From CAZJHD01 sp964545855 (GTDB lineage Bacteria; Planctomycetota; UBA1135; JACQFD01), in assembly GCA_964545855.1 (NCBI GenBank), contig CAZJHD010000016.1, forward strand, positions 24,444-88,443: a stretch of DNA of 64,000 bases, in the 5' to 3' direction. Of this stretch, positions 25,442 to 33,556 are shown in pieces. The notes beneath the pieces were generated by a model, which did not search any database, was not told the DNA's origin, and saw nothing but the letters and a program-made list of their open reading frames with translations. The stretch's first letter is position 1, and each line of letters starts with the position of its first letter. The translations under genes were made by a program, and so were the position numbers.

Positions 25442-27908
25442 AGCGGCGACGCGCTCGGTCCGAGCGTTTCGGCTCGGACGAGACCCCGGGGCGGCCCGCT
25501 TGGGCCGCCCCGTTGCTTTGCAGGCGACGAAGGATCTCGGGAGTTCGAGCGCCGAGCGCACGGACTTCGACGCCGCCTCGCGAATCGATTCGAAGATGCA
25601 GCGACCCGAGGTCGCGCGTCGCGTGCAAGGGAAGACCGCGGAGCGCGAGGAGCGCTTCGGCGCGCGCCGTGGAGTAGCGATCGCCGCAGGAGGCGAGCGC
25701 GATCTCCGGAGCGAGCGCATCGAGGAGCGGCTCGATCTGCGCGTTGTCGAGGCCGTGGTGCGGCATCACGAGGACATCGGCGCGCTCGCCGGAATGCGCA
25801 TCCCGGAGCGCCGCGACTCCGGCGGCCTCGAGGTCTCCGGGCAGGAGGATCGTCCGCCCCGCGTAGCGCACCCAAGTGACGAGCCCTCGGTCGTTGTCGC
25901 TCGCTCCGAGCCGGTCGAGCGCGGTCCATTCGACCCGGCAGCCCGACCGTTCGAGTCGAGGCGCGGCCGGAGTCGGGCGCCCCGTGGCGCGCGCGAGCCG
26001 CGCGGCCCACGCGCTGCCGGGGCCCGCGATCCAGGCGTCCGCGGGGACGCGCGCCAGGAGGTCGTCGAGGGCGTTCCCGTGATCCGCGTCGTCGTGCGAG
26101 ATCGAGACGATCGACCAGCGCGCGATGCCGAGCCGCGCGCAGACTCGCGCGACGTCCCGTCCGATCCGGATCCGAGAGCCTCCCGCGTCGACGAGGACCG
26201 CCGCGCCGTCCGGGAGCCGGAGCACGGCCACTTGTCCGTGCCCGACGTCGAGCAGCCAGAGATCGAGCGAGCCACTGCTCCGCTGTAGGGGGAGCGTGAG
26301 CGCCGCCAGCGCGGAGCCGATCGCCAGGGCGGCTCCGAGTCGGGGAGCGCGCGCGATCGCCGCAAGGAGCCCGGCCCCCGCGAGCCCGATCGCCGTCGAG
26401 GGGATCGGGCCGAGCCGCAGCGGCGTCGCCGGCGCCGCGTCGGCCCAATGGACGAGCGCGAGCTCGACGGACGCCAGCAGCCGGAATCCGGCGGCCGAGG
26501 CGTCGCCGACCGGTCCCGGCAGGAGCGCGCCGGACCCCGCAGCCAACATCGCGGGGATCAGGGCGGCGAGCGGCACGCTCGTGAGGAGCGACATCGGGGC
26601 GAGCTCGCCGAAGTGCTCGGCGGCGAGGCCCGCCGTGGAGAGGAGCGCCACCAGCGCGATGCGAGAGGGTGCCGCCACTCCGCGCACGACCCGGCGCCAT
26701 GGGGAACCACCCAGCTTCGCGCGGCTCGGCATCGCGGGCCGCGCGAGCACCATCCCCAGCACGGCGGCGTAGGAGAGTTGGAACGAAGCCGAGCGCACGC
26801 GAGGAGCGGCGAGGATCACCTCCAGGGCCGCCGCCATCGCCAGCGCGACGGGTCCCTCGGCGCGGCGACGGGCCGGCGCGGCGACGGCGATGGCGGCGGC
26901 CGCGAGCGCGCCGCGCTGCGCAGGCGGGTTCCCTCCGGTGAAGGCCGCGTAGGCGCAGAGCACGATTGCGAGCCCCGCGGCTCCCCGCCGCCGTCCCAGG
27001 GCCCGACCGAGGCACCATCCGACGGGGAGCGAGACCAGCGCCACGTGGAGCCCCGAGATCGCGAGATGGGGAAGGGCTCCCGCGTGGGCGTGCCTCTCGC
27101 GCAGCTCCGTGGGGATCCCGTCCGGAATCCCGAGCACGAGTGCGAGGGCGAGCCCGAGGACGTCGCCGTCGAGGCGCTCGGCGAGCCGCGCGAGCGCGCG
27201 GGCTCGGAGCGCGCCCACGATCGCCGTGGGAGCGATGGGCGCCGGCCGTCCGAGCCGGTCGATGCACGCGCTGCGCGTGACCAAGCTCGCCGCGACGTCC
27301 GTGTCGAGCGCCCGGAGCCGTGCATCGGATTCCCCCGGGAGACGCGGCGCCCGCGGTGTCTCGATCCGTCCGAGGACGCGGACTCGATCGCCCGCGCGGA
27401 GATCCAGGGCGGCGCCCTCGTAGAGGACGCGGACCCGTCCGCGCGTCGCCGACTCCGCGGCGGCCTCCTCGGGATCGAGTCGGAGGAGGAACGACCCGCG
27501 CGGCTCTCCGCCGAAGGCGCGGCTGCGCGCCGTCGGTGGAACGGGGAGGCCCTCGATCCGGCCCCGAGCCGACACGATCGTCACGCGCGACGCGGCATCC
27601 GGAGCGCGCTCTCGCTCGACGACGATCCAGCGCGCGAGAACGCCCGCGGGGAGGGCCGCGAGCCGGGCCGAGAGGTCGAGCGTCGCGCCGAGGAGCGCGC
27701 ACGCCAGCAGGAGGAGGGGACCGGAGTGCGCCCGCCGGAGCGCGCCGCAGGCGCAGGCGAGCGTCCCCGCGAGCGCGAGGAGCGACGCGTCGCGCGCCGA
27801 CTCCACCCACGGCGACCCCAGCGAGACGCCTGCCACGAGTCCCACTCCGATCCAGAGAATGGCGCGTCCCGCGGCGCTCGGGGCGGATCGGCGAGACTCT
27901 CGCGACAC
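25341..27908 (-). CDS. comEC: ComEC/Rec2 family DNA-uptake membrane channel
   Basis: An 855-residue protein of the competence family that moves single-stranded DNA across the inner membrane. An N-terminal membrane segment (AILWIGVGLVAGVSLGS) precedes a DUF4131-like OB region about 90-220 (RGRVRVLYEGAALDLRAGDRVRV). The Competence membrane domain spans about 240-470 (LALALVLGIPDGIP, LAISGLHVALVSLPVGW). The metallo-beta-lactamase-like domain from about 550 has DVGHGQVAVLRLPDG, SHDDADHG near 601 and LPGDLE, MPHHG. The start is GTG 27908. The C-terminus runs past the family end as a basic low-complexity tail of about 50 residues, through the hairpin region, and overlaps the last 101 bases of the convergent LolA-like gene. 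The original stop may have been lost. Confidence 0.9.
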   Translation of the reverse strand: MSRESRRSAPSAAGRAILWIGVGLVAGVSLGSPWVESARDASLLALAGTLACACGALRRAHSGPLLLLACALLGATLDLSARLAALPAGVLARWIVVERERAPDAASRVTIVSARGRIEGLPVPPTARSRAFGGEPRGSFLLRLDPEEAAAESATRGRVRVLYEGAALDLRAGDRVRVLGRIETPRAPRLPGESDARLRALDTDVAASLVTRSACIDRLGRPAPIAPTAIVGALRARALARLAERLDGDVLGLALALVLGIPDGIPTELRERHAHAGALPHLAISGLHVALVSLPVGWCLGRALGRRRGAAGLAIVLCAYAAFTGGNPPAQRGALAAAAIAVAAPARRRAEGPVALAMAAALEVILAAPRVRSASFQLSYAAVLGMVLARPAMPSRAKLGGSPWRRVVRGVAAPSRIALVALLSTAGLAAEHFGELAPMSLLTSVPLAALIPAMLAAGSGALLPGPVGDASAAGFRLLASVELALVHWADAAPATPLRLGPIPSTAIGLAGAGLLAAIARAPRLGAALAIGSALAALTLPLQRSSGSLDLWLLDVGHGQVAVLRLPDGAAVLVDAGGSRIRIGRDVARVCARLGIARWSIVSISHDDADHGNALDDLLARVPADAWIAGPGSAWAARLARATGRPTPAAPRLERSGCRVEWTALDRLGASDNDRGLVTWVRYAGRTILLPGDLEAAGVAALRDAHSGERADVLVMPHHGLDNAQIEPLLDALAPEIALASCGDRYSTARAEALLALRGLPLHATRDLGSLHLRIDSRGGVEVRALGARTPEILRRLQSNGAAQAGRPGVSSEPKRSDRARRRFSGRRRRASTPESRRDPRPCPRPRRYRRSPSAA
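25458..25511 (+). terminator. Double hairpin terminator region between LolA-like and ComEC genes
   Basis: Two perfect stems follow the LolA-like stop at 25441: GTCCGAGC (25458-25465) with GCTCGGAC (25472-25479), and GGGGCGGCCC (25488-25497) with GGGCCGCCCC (25502-25511), the second closed by a 4-base loop and followed by a weak T-rich run. They serve the rightward gene; the leftward ComEC frame reads through them. Confidence 0.65.
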
Positions 27909-28066
27909 GGATCAGAAGCGTGTCCGGGCGCCGATGGGGCGGCCCGAATGCACGGGCCCCCGCTCCATCGGCGACCCGTGGGGCTCCCGCGGCGATGGAT
28001 GCCCGATCTCGGGACGTGGCAACTGCGCGCGTGCATCGCGATTCTCGATCGCTACGCTCCTTCGCC

Positions 28067-28591
28067 ATGCCGCAGCCCACCCGGTGCCTCTACCCGGGCA
28101 GCTTCGATCCCGTCACCTTCGGACACCTCGACGTGATTCGCCGGGGCCTCGCCCTCTTCGGCGGCCTCACCGTCGGGATCGCGGTGAATCCCTCCAAGGC
28201 GCCAGCCTTCACGCCGGAGGAGCGCATCGAGATGCTGCGGGGTCAGCTCGCCAACGTCGCGGAGATCGAGGTCATCTCGTTCCGCGGGCTCGTCGTCGAC
28301 TTCTGCCGACGCAACGGATTCAACGTCATCCTTCGCGGGCTGCGGACCCTCTCGGACTTCGAGTTCGAGTACCAGATGGCGCTCACGAACCGGTCCCTGG
28401 CGCCGGACGTGGAGACGGTGTTCGTCATGCCGAACGAGCGCTACTCCTACATCTCGAGCCGCCTCATCAAGGAGGTGGTCGATGGCGGAGGAGACGTCTC
28501 CCATTTCCTGCCGCCGGACGTGGAGGCCGTGCTCCGCAAGAAGCTCGGCAAGCCGCGCCCCGGAACGCCGCCGAAGCCGCACAAGTCGTGA
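28067..28591 (+). CDS. coaD: Phosphopantetheine adenylyltransferase
   Basis: A 174-residue enzyme of coenzyme A synthesis: it transfers AMP from ATP to 4'-phosphopantetheine, giving dephospho-CoA. The nucleotidyltransferase signature YPGSFDPVTFGHLDVI (T/HxGH) is at residues 9-24, the LRGLRTLSDFEFEYQMA substrate loop near 88-104, and the C-terminal ISSRLIKEV motif near 128. Length matches the family. It diverges from comEC with 158 bases between starts and ends in a TGATG overlap with the RidA-family gene, so both are probably read from one transcript. Confidence 0.96.
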   Translation: MPQPTRCLYPGSFDPVTFGHLDVIRRGLALFGGLTVGIAVNPSKAPAFTPEERIEMLRGQLANVAEIEVISFRGLVVDFCRRNGFNVILRGLRTLSDFEFEYQMALTNRSLAPDVETVFVMPNERYSYISSRLIKEVVDGGGDVSHFLPPDVEAVLRKKLGKPRPGTPPKPHKS

Positions 28592-29121
28592 TGCCTCGTC
28601 GGCTCCGACGCTCCGCCGCGAGGACCCTGCGTGCGGCCGCGCTCCCGCTCATGGCGGGTCTCCTCGTCGCGGCGGCCGGATGCGGGGCTCCCGCCCTCGG
28701 CGAACCGCCCATCCCCTCACCCGAACCGCACGCCATGGCTCGACGATCGATCGCGACCGATGCGGCCCCGAAGGCCATCGGCCCCTACGCACAGGCCGTC
28801 GAGATCGACGGCTGGCTCTTCTGCTCGGGTCAGATCGCGCTGGATCCCGCGACGGGCAACCTCGTCGGATCGGGTGTGCGCGAGCAGACGGAGCGCGTCC
28901 TCCAGAACCTCGAGGCCGTCCTCGCCGCGGCGGGCTGCGGCTTCGCCGACGTCGTGAAGACGACGGTCTTCCTCGCGAGCATGGACGACTTCGCGACGAT
29001 GAACGAGGTCTACGGGAAGCGCTTCGGCGCCGCGCCGCCGGCACGCTCGACCATCGAGGCGGCGAAGCTCCCGAAGGGCGCCCTCGTGGAGATCGAGGCC
29101 GTGGCGCGACGCGCGCGCTGA
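28591..29121 (+). CDS. ridA: RidA family protein with an N-terminal lipoprotein-type extension
   Basis: The C-terminal 128 residues match RidA imine/enamine deaminases: KAIGPYAQAVEIDGWLFCSGQIALDP, VVKTTVFLASMDDFATMN, and PPARSTIEAAKLPKGALVEIE, the last with the catalytic Arg. The frame starts 48 residues earlier with a basic-hydrophobic signal ending in a good lipobox (LLVAAAGC). Starting at 28591 (TGATG overlap with coaD) gives a 176-residue exported lipoprotein; starting at the internal ATG 28735 gives a standard cytosolic RidA of 128 residues. Both starts are possible. Known RidA proteins are cytosolic, so the longer form would be unusual. Confidence 0.85.
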   Translation: MPRRLRRSAARTLRAAALPLMAGLLVAAAGCGAPALGEPPIPSPEPHAMARRSIATDAAPKAIGPYAQAVEIDGWLFCSGQIALDPATGNLVGSGVREQTERVLQNLEAVLAAAGCGFADVVKTTVFLASMDDFATMNEVYGKRFGAAPPARSTIEAAKLPKGALVEIEAVARRAR

Positions 29122-29140
29122 CGAACGACGCGAGCCCCCC

Positions 29141-29902
29141 GTGACCGAAGCGCTGCACCGATTCCCCTTCGTCGCCGGCGACGACGTGCGCGCACTGCCG
29201 CGGCCCGACAGCCAGGAGCCGGTCTCCCTCCGGTTCGAAGCCGGCGAGACGCCGGGTGCGATCCGCCGCGTCGATCCGCTCATCTTCCTCCGCCGGCTCG
29301 CGCCCGACTGCATGGCCTTCGAGTGCGGCATCGTTGCCGAGCATCGGACGAAGCTCGACGCCTGCTGCTCCTATGGGGTCGACGCGGATCCTCGCGAGCG
29401 CGATCGGATCCTCGCTCTGCGGTACCGGATCGGGCCCGCCATGGACGCGGAGCGCCGGGAGCTGCCCTGGTTCCTCGACGAGTTCACGCCCGACCCCGAC
29501 TTCCCGAGTGGCGGGAGCGTGCGCACGAACGCGACGCGCGAACGATGCGTCTTCCTCGGACACGCGGGCACGCGCGGATGCGTGCTCCATGTGGTCGCGC
29601 TGCGCGAAGGGGTCGAGCCGATGGACCTCAAGCCGCACATCTGCTCCCTCTTCCCGCTCACCTACGCCGAGGGGCTCCTCTGCTTCTCGGAGGACTACGA
29701 GGACTACTCCTGCAGCCACGGCGGCGAACCCGTCTATCGCGTGCAGCGCGCCGCCCTCGCGCACGTCTTCGGCTCGACCACCGTTCGCGCACTCGATCGG
29801 CTCGAAGCGCAGGTGACCAGCGCCGCGCTCCGCGATCCCCGCGCGCCAGGGGGAGTCCGATCGGACACCCCGCCGGGGAGTCGAGCCGCCGGGCGGGAAT
29901 GA
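29141..29902 (+). CDS. DUF3109-like cysteine-rich protein
   Basis: A 253-residue protein from a GTG start at 29141. Cysteines are arranged in groups: DCMAFECG near residue 58, DACCSYG near 76, RCVFLGH and RGCVLH near 140-152, HICSLFPLTYAEGLLCF near 171-187 and DYSCSHG near 196. This pattern, with the LKPHICSLFPL segment, fits DUF3109/YkgJ-like proteins thought to bind zinc or iron. The function is unknown. The last 30 residues look like a low-complexity tail. It follows the ridA gene by 19 bases. Confidence 0.72.
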   Translation: MTEALHRFPFVAGDDVRALPRPDSQEPVSLRFEAGETPGAIRRVDPLIFLRRLAPDCMAFECGIVAEHRTKLDACCSYGVDADPRERDRILALRYRIGPAMDAERRELPWFLDEFTPDPDFPSGGSVRTNATRERCVFLGHAGTRGCVLHVVALREGVEPMDLKPHICSLFPLTYAEGLLCFSEDYEDYSCSHGGEPVYRVQRAALAHVFGSTTVRALDRLEAQVTSAALRDPRAPGGVRSDTPPGSRAAGRE

Positions 29903-30012
29903 TGCGAAGGTTCGATGGGATGTTTCCGATAGATTGAATCGATCCGGGATCCCTGGTGGGACGCTGCGGCAGAGCCCCGTGTGGATTCCCTAGCTTCTTC
30001 CTCCACAACGAC

Positions 30013-31098
30013 TTGAAGACTCAGAGCGCGTCCGCGATCGCTTCCTCGCCCAGCCGTGCGCATCTCGCGCCCGACCTCCAATTGCGCATCCACGAGCTGA
30101 TGGTGAAGACGCGTGCTTGCGAGGAGCGCTGCATCCAGATGGGGAAGACCGGCGACGGCTGGTTCTGGATCGGGGCGCCCGGGGAGGAGGCCTTCGGCGT
30201 GCCGCTCGGTCTGCAGGTGAAGAAGGGCGAGGGCCTCGATCACGACTACCTGCATCTCCACTACAGGAGTTCGCCGATCGCGATCGCCATGGGCGTCGAG
30301 CCGATCGACATCATCCGCCAGATGGCCGCGCGCGCGACGGATCCGTTCTCCCGCGGCCGCAACTTCGTGAATCACTACGCCATCCGCCGGTGGAACATCC
30401 TGCCGATGGCCCCGACGATCGAGACGCAGTACTCGATCTGCATCGGGACCGGGATCGCGCAGCGTCGACACGGCGGCGATGGCATCACCATCGTGAACGG
30501 CGGCGATGGCGGCACGCACGAGGGCGATTTCGCCACGTGCCTCGTCTGGTCGACACGACCGGAGCGGGAGCTGCCGATCCTGATCCTGGTCGCGAACAAC
30601 GGGTATGCGATCTCGACTCCCGCGAGCACACAGCACGGCACGAAGACGATCGCCGATCGCGCGCGCGCCTTCGGCATCCCGGCCCGCGTGATCGACGGGA
30701 ACGACGTCCACGCGAGCTGGGGCGCCATCGCCGAGGGCATGGCGTACTGCCGGACGGAGCGGAAGCCCTTCTTCATCGAGGCGCGCGTCTCGCGGCTGAA
30801 CGGTCATTCCTCCTCGAGCGGCGCGAACCGCGTCGACGAGCCGGACCCGATCCAGCGATTCGAGCAGCAGCTGCTCGACGCGGACGTGGCCACGCGCGGA
30901 GAGTTGGACCTCGTCTGGGAGCGCTACCGCGAGGAAATGGCCGACGCGCACGCGCAGGTGCATCGCGAGCCCTATCCCGACGCGTCGGACGTCGAGAGAT
31001 TCGTCTTCGCGGAGCCGAAGGAGCGCTACTACGAGCCGCGTTCGCAAGGGTCCGAGGCCGAGACCGGGAACGGCACGTCGTCGGGACGCGCCTCGTGA
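30013..31098 (+). CDS. pdhA: 2-oxo acid (pyruvate-type) dehydrogenase E1 component, alpha subunit
   Basis: About 361 residues. The thiamine diphosphate motif GDGGTHEGDF...ANNGYAIS (GDG with about 30 residues to NN) lies near residues 170-205, and the E1-alpha segments ELMVKTRACEERC, FWIGAPGEEAFGV and KPFFIEARVSRLNGHSS are present. E1 decarboxylates a 2-oxo acid and transfers the acyl group to lipoyl E2. No E2 or E3 gene is nearby. The start is uncertain: the frame is open from GTG 29956; TTG 30013 is chosen because residues before it (FFLHND) do not look coding. A beta-subunit gene follows after 117 bases. Confidence 0.88.
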   Translation: MKTQSASAIASSPSRAHLAPDLQLRIHELMVKTRACEERCIQMGKTGDGWFWIGAPGEEAFGVPLGLQVKKGEGLDHDYLHLHYRSSPIAIAMGVEPIDIIRQMAARATDPFSRGRNFVNHYAIRRWNILPMAPTIETQYSICIGTGIAQRRHGGDGITIVNGGDGGTHEGDFATCLVWSTRPERELPILILVANNGYAISTPASTQHGTKTIADRARAFGIPARVIDGNDVHASWGAIAEGMAYCRTERKPFFIEARVSRLNGHSSSSGANRVDEPDPIQRFEQQLLDADVATRGELDLVWERYREEMADAHAQVHREPYPDASDVERFVFAEPKERYYEPRSQGSEAETGNGTSSGRAS

Positions 31099-31215
31099 GG
31101 CCGAGATCCTCCAACGCATGCGCGCCGGAGCCGACGCCGGGCCGAGGCTCGCGGCGGCGCTCCAGCCGCGCTTTCTCTCTCTCCCTCTCGCTCCGGATCA
31201 CGAGGTAGCGGTTCG

Positions 31216-32271
31216 ATGGCAACGATGGCACAGGCCATTCGGATGGCGCTCGCCTACGGCGAGCAGCACCTGGGCGTGACCGACATCTTCGGCGAGGACG
31301 TCGGCCCGCCGCTCGGCGGCGTGTTCACGTGCACGCAGGGGCTCCGCACCGCGTGGAACTCGCCTCTGGACGAGCGCGGGATCGTGGGCGCGGCGATCGG
31401 CCTCGCGCTGGCGGGTCAGCGCCCCGTCGCGGAGATCCAGTTCGCCGACTACATCTTCAACGCGATCGATCTCCTGAAGCTCGCTGGCAACTCCACCTGG
31501 AGCTCCGGCGGGGAGTTCACGGTTCCGCTCGTGGTGATGACGACCGTCGGATCGGGGATCCACGGGTCGATCTACCACTCCCATTCCTTCGACGCGATCG
31601 CGACGCACCTGCCGGGCTGGAAGGTCGTCATCCCTTCGACTCCGATCGACGCCTACGGGCTCCTCATCTCGGCGATCGAGGACCCCAATCCGGTGCTGTT
31701 CCTCGAGGTGAAGTCCCTCCTGCGCACCAAGGGCGTCGAGAAGATCCCGGGGGAGCCCGACGAGAAGGAGCTGCGTGATCGGATCGACGCGCCCCTCGGC
31801 GACCGCTCGCAGTGGAAGCCGCGCTGGCCCGAGATGCCGTACTTCGCCGTGCCGATCGGCAAGGCGAGCCTCGTCCGGGAGGGCGAGGACGCCACGATCG
31901 TGAGCTACGGACGCACGCTGCCGCTCTGCGCCGAGGCGGCCGACGCGCTCGAGAAGGAGACGGGGGCGCGTTGCGACGTGATCGACCTGCGCACGCTCTA
32001 TCCCTACGACTGGGCCGCGATCCAGGCGTCCGTGCGCAAGACCGGCCGCGTGCTCTTCGTGAACGAGGACACCGAGGTGACCAACTTCGGAGAGCACCTC
32101 CTCCGGCGGACCATCGACGAGTTCTTCTACGAGCTGGAGGCAGCGCCGAAGCTCCTCGCCGGACGCCATGTCCCGGGAGTCGGCATGGCGCCCACCCTGG
32201 AGGATGCGTCGGTGCCCCAGTCCCGCGACATCCTCGCGGCGATGCGCGAGCTCGTGTCGGTTCCGGCCTGA
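31216..32271 (+). CDS. pdhB: 2-oxo acid (pyruvate-type) dehydrogenase E1 component, beta subunit
   Basis: A 351-residue beta subunit, partner of the upstream alpha subunit. The transketolase-like pyrimidine domain covers about 1-190 (DIFGEDVGPPLGGVFTCT, AIGLALAGQRPVAEIQF, IHGSIYHSHSFDA), and the C-terminal domain about 200-330 (ATIVSYGRTLPLC, CDVIDLRTLYPYD, VLFVNEDTEVTNFGE). A GAGGT site at 31203-31207 supports the ATG at 31216. The alpha/beta split-E1 type is shared by pyruvate and branched-chain 2-oxo acid dehydrogenases; the sequence alone does not decide between them. The region after the stop holds a 162-bp dispersed repeat and hairpins. Confidence 0.9.
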   Translation: MATMAQAIRMALAYGEQHLGVTDIFGEDVGPPLGGVFTCTQGLRTAWNSPLDERGIVGAAIGLALAGQRPVAEIQFADYIFNAIDLLKLAGNSTWSSGGEFTVPLVVMTTVGSGIHGSIYHSHSFDAIATHLPGWKVVIPSTPIDAYGLLISAIEDPNPVLFLEVKSLLRTKGVEKIPGEPDEKELRDRIDAPLGDRSQWKPRWPEMPYFAVPIGKASLVREGEDATIVSYGRTLPLCAEAADALEKETGARCDVIDLRTLYPYDWAAIQASVRKTGRVLFVNEDTEVTNFGEHLLRRTIDEFFYELEAAPKLLAGRHVPGVGMAPTLEDASVPQSRDILAAMRELVSVPA

Positions 32272-32351
32272 GAGCGTCGGCCCGAGCGCGCCGGCCCGAT
32301 GGAGGGCGGGCGCGCGGGCGCGGGACGACCCGGCGCGCGGAACGGGAGTCT

Positions 32352-32513
32352 GAGGTCGTGAAGAAATCGGCGCCGGGCTTCGGCCGGCTGCGAGCGGCTG
32401 CGGCTTCGTTGCTCCTCCTCCGCAACTCTCCATGAGTTGCGTCGTCGTTGCGCCTCGCCTCGCTCGCTCTCGCTCGCGCCTCGGGCCAGCGGCGACGATT
32501 TCCTCACAACCTC
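32352..32513 (+). repeat. 162-bp quasi-palindromic dispersed repeat, copy 1
   Basis: The element begins GAGGTCGTGAAGAAATCG and its end, read in reverse complement, begins GAGGTTGTGAGGAAATCG, a 24-bp terminal inverted repeat with 3 mismatches. At the centre is a perfect CGCAACTC/GAGTTGCG hairpin. The same-length copy at 46589-46750 and a partial inverted copy at 63956-64000 share this design. It contains no gene. Confidence 0.88.
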
Positions 32514-32529
32514 TCTGCCCGGTAGAAAC

Positions 32530-32585
32530 GGGGCGGACGGGTCCCTCAACCCGCCCGCCCCACGGGCTCCTCCGAAGGGAGCCCG
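32530..32585. terminator. Two consecutive hairpins between convergent operons
   Basis: A 13-bp stem GGGGCGGACGGGT/ACCCGCCCGCCCC (32530-32542 and 32549-32561, one mismatch, 6-base loop) is followed by an 8-bp stem CGGGCTCC/GGAGCCCG (32563-32570 and 32578-32585). Their place between the 3' ends of two convergent operons fits bidirectional termination. Confidence 0.6.
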
Positions 32586-32779
32586 ACCCTCATTCGACCG
32601 GCACGGCGGTTCCGGTGCTCGCGCGCCCGAACGGCTCGTGCCGGACCACCCGGCGCGACCCTGCGGCCGAGGCCATCGGGGGAGCCTCGTCGGGTCGGCC
32701 CCGCCGTTCTCGGCGGTTCCCGTCCGAGCGCGGCGGTCGATTCACGAGAACGCGGACCGCGCGCGAACCGAACAGCCCC

Positions 32780-33556
32780 TCAGGTGCGTGCGCCGAGGGC
32801 GGCTTCGAGCCGCCGTCTCTGCAGGACCGGCTCGGGCACGGGGAACGCGTTGACGAGCGCGCGGCTGACGGCGTGGCGCGGCCTCGCGAGGATCTCGGCC
32901 ACGGGGCCCTCCTCGACGATCCTCCCGCGCTCCATCACGAGGAGGCGCTCGGCGAGCACGCGCGCGACGGCGAGGTCGTGCGTGATGAGGAGCAGCGCGA
33001 GACCGTGCGACTCCTTGAGGTCCGAGAGCAGGTTCACGATCTGCGCGCGCACGGACACGTCGAGCGAGGACGTGGGCTCGTCGAGGATCAGCAGGCTCGG
33101 CTCCGGCGCGAGTGCGCGCGCGATGGCGACGCGCTGCCGCTGTCCGCCCGAGAGCTCGTGGGGGAATCGGGTGGCGAGCCCGGCGTCGAGTCCGACCGCC
33201 GCGAGGCAGGCCTCGACGCGGGCCCGACGCGCCGAGGCCGCGAGCCGCCGGAGCGGCTCGGCGATGCTCGCTCCGGCGGTCCACCGCGGATCCAGGGAGG
33301 ACTCGGGGTCCTGGAACACCATCTGCAATCGTGCTCCCGCAGCGTCGGCGAAGCGGATCGTCCCCGCGGCCGGCGCGAGGAGCCCCGCGAGCGCGCGCGC
33401 CGTCGACGTCTTGCCGCAGCCCGACTTGCCGACGAGGGCGACCGTCTCGCCCTGCCGCAGGTCGAGGTCGATCCCGGCCACGGCCTCCACGGACCGGCCG
33501 CCGCGTCCGCGGTGGACGACGCGGAGACCGCGCACGGCGAGCGCGATGCCGCTCAC
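32780..33556 (-). CDS. oppF: Oligopeptide ABC transporter ATPase (OppF-type), last gene of leftward operon
   Basis: A 258-residue ATPase: Walker A LVGKSGCGKTS near residue 40, signature LSGGQRQRVA, Walker B LLILDEPTSS and switch LITHD. It stops soon after the ATPase fold and lacks the Cys-containing oligopeptide/dipeptide C-terminal domain of its operon partner. The GTG start at 33556 overlaps the upstream ATPase gene by 4 bases (GTGA). It energises import through the two permeases encoded upstream. Confidence 0.88.
   Translation of the reverse strand: MSGIALAVRGLRVVHRGRGGRSVEAVAGIDLDLRQGETVALVGKSGCGKTSTARALAGLLAPAAGTIRFADAAGARLQMVFQDPESSLDPRWTAGASIAEPLRRLAASARRARVEACLAAVGLDAGLATRFPHELSGGQRQRVAIARALAPEPSLLILDEPTSSLDVSVRAQIVNLLSDLKESHGLALLLITHDLAVARVLAERLLVMERGRIVEEGPVAEILARPRHAVSRALVNAFPVPEPVLQRRRLEAALGART

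Larger units (their letters stand above)
32272..32779. other. 508-bp convergent intergenic region with a dispersed repeat and two hairpins
   Basis: The gap between the E1-beta gene and the leftward ABC operon holds the 162-bp element (32352-32513) and the hairpins at 32530-32585. The remaining 32586-32779 shows no gene. Confidence 0.6.

Noticed and set aside
31198..31220. tRNA-like GGTTCGA segment before the E1-beta gene
   Set aside because: No acceptor stem or cloverleaf can be built around it; it is the leader of the ATG at 31216.
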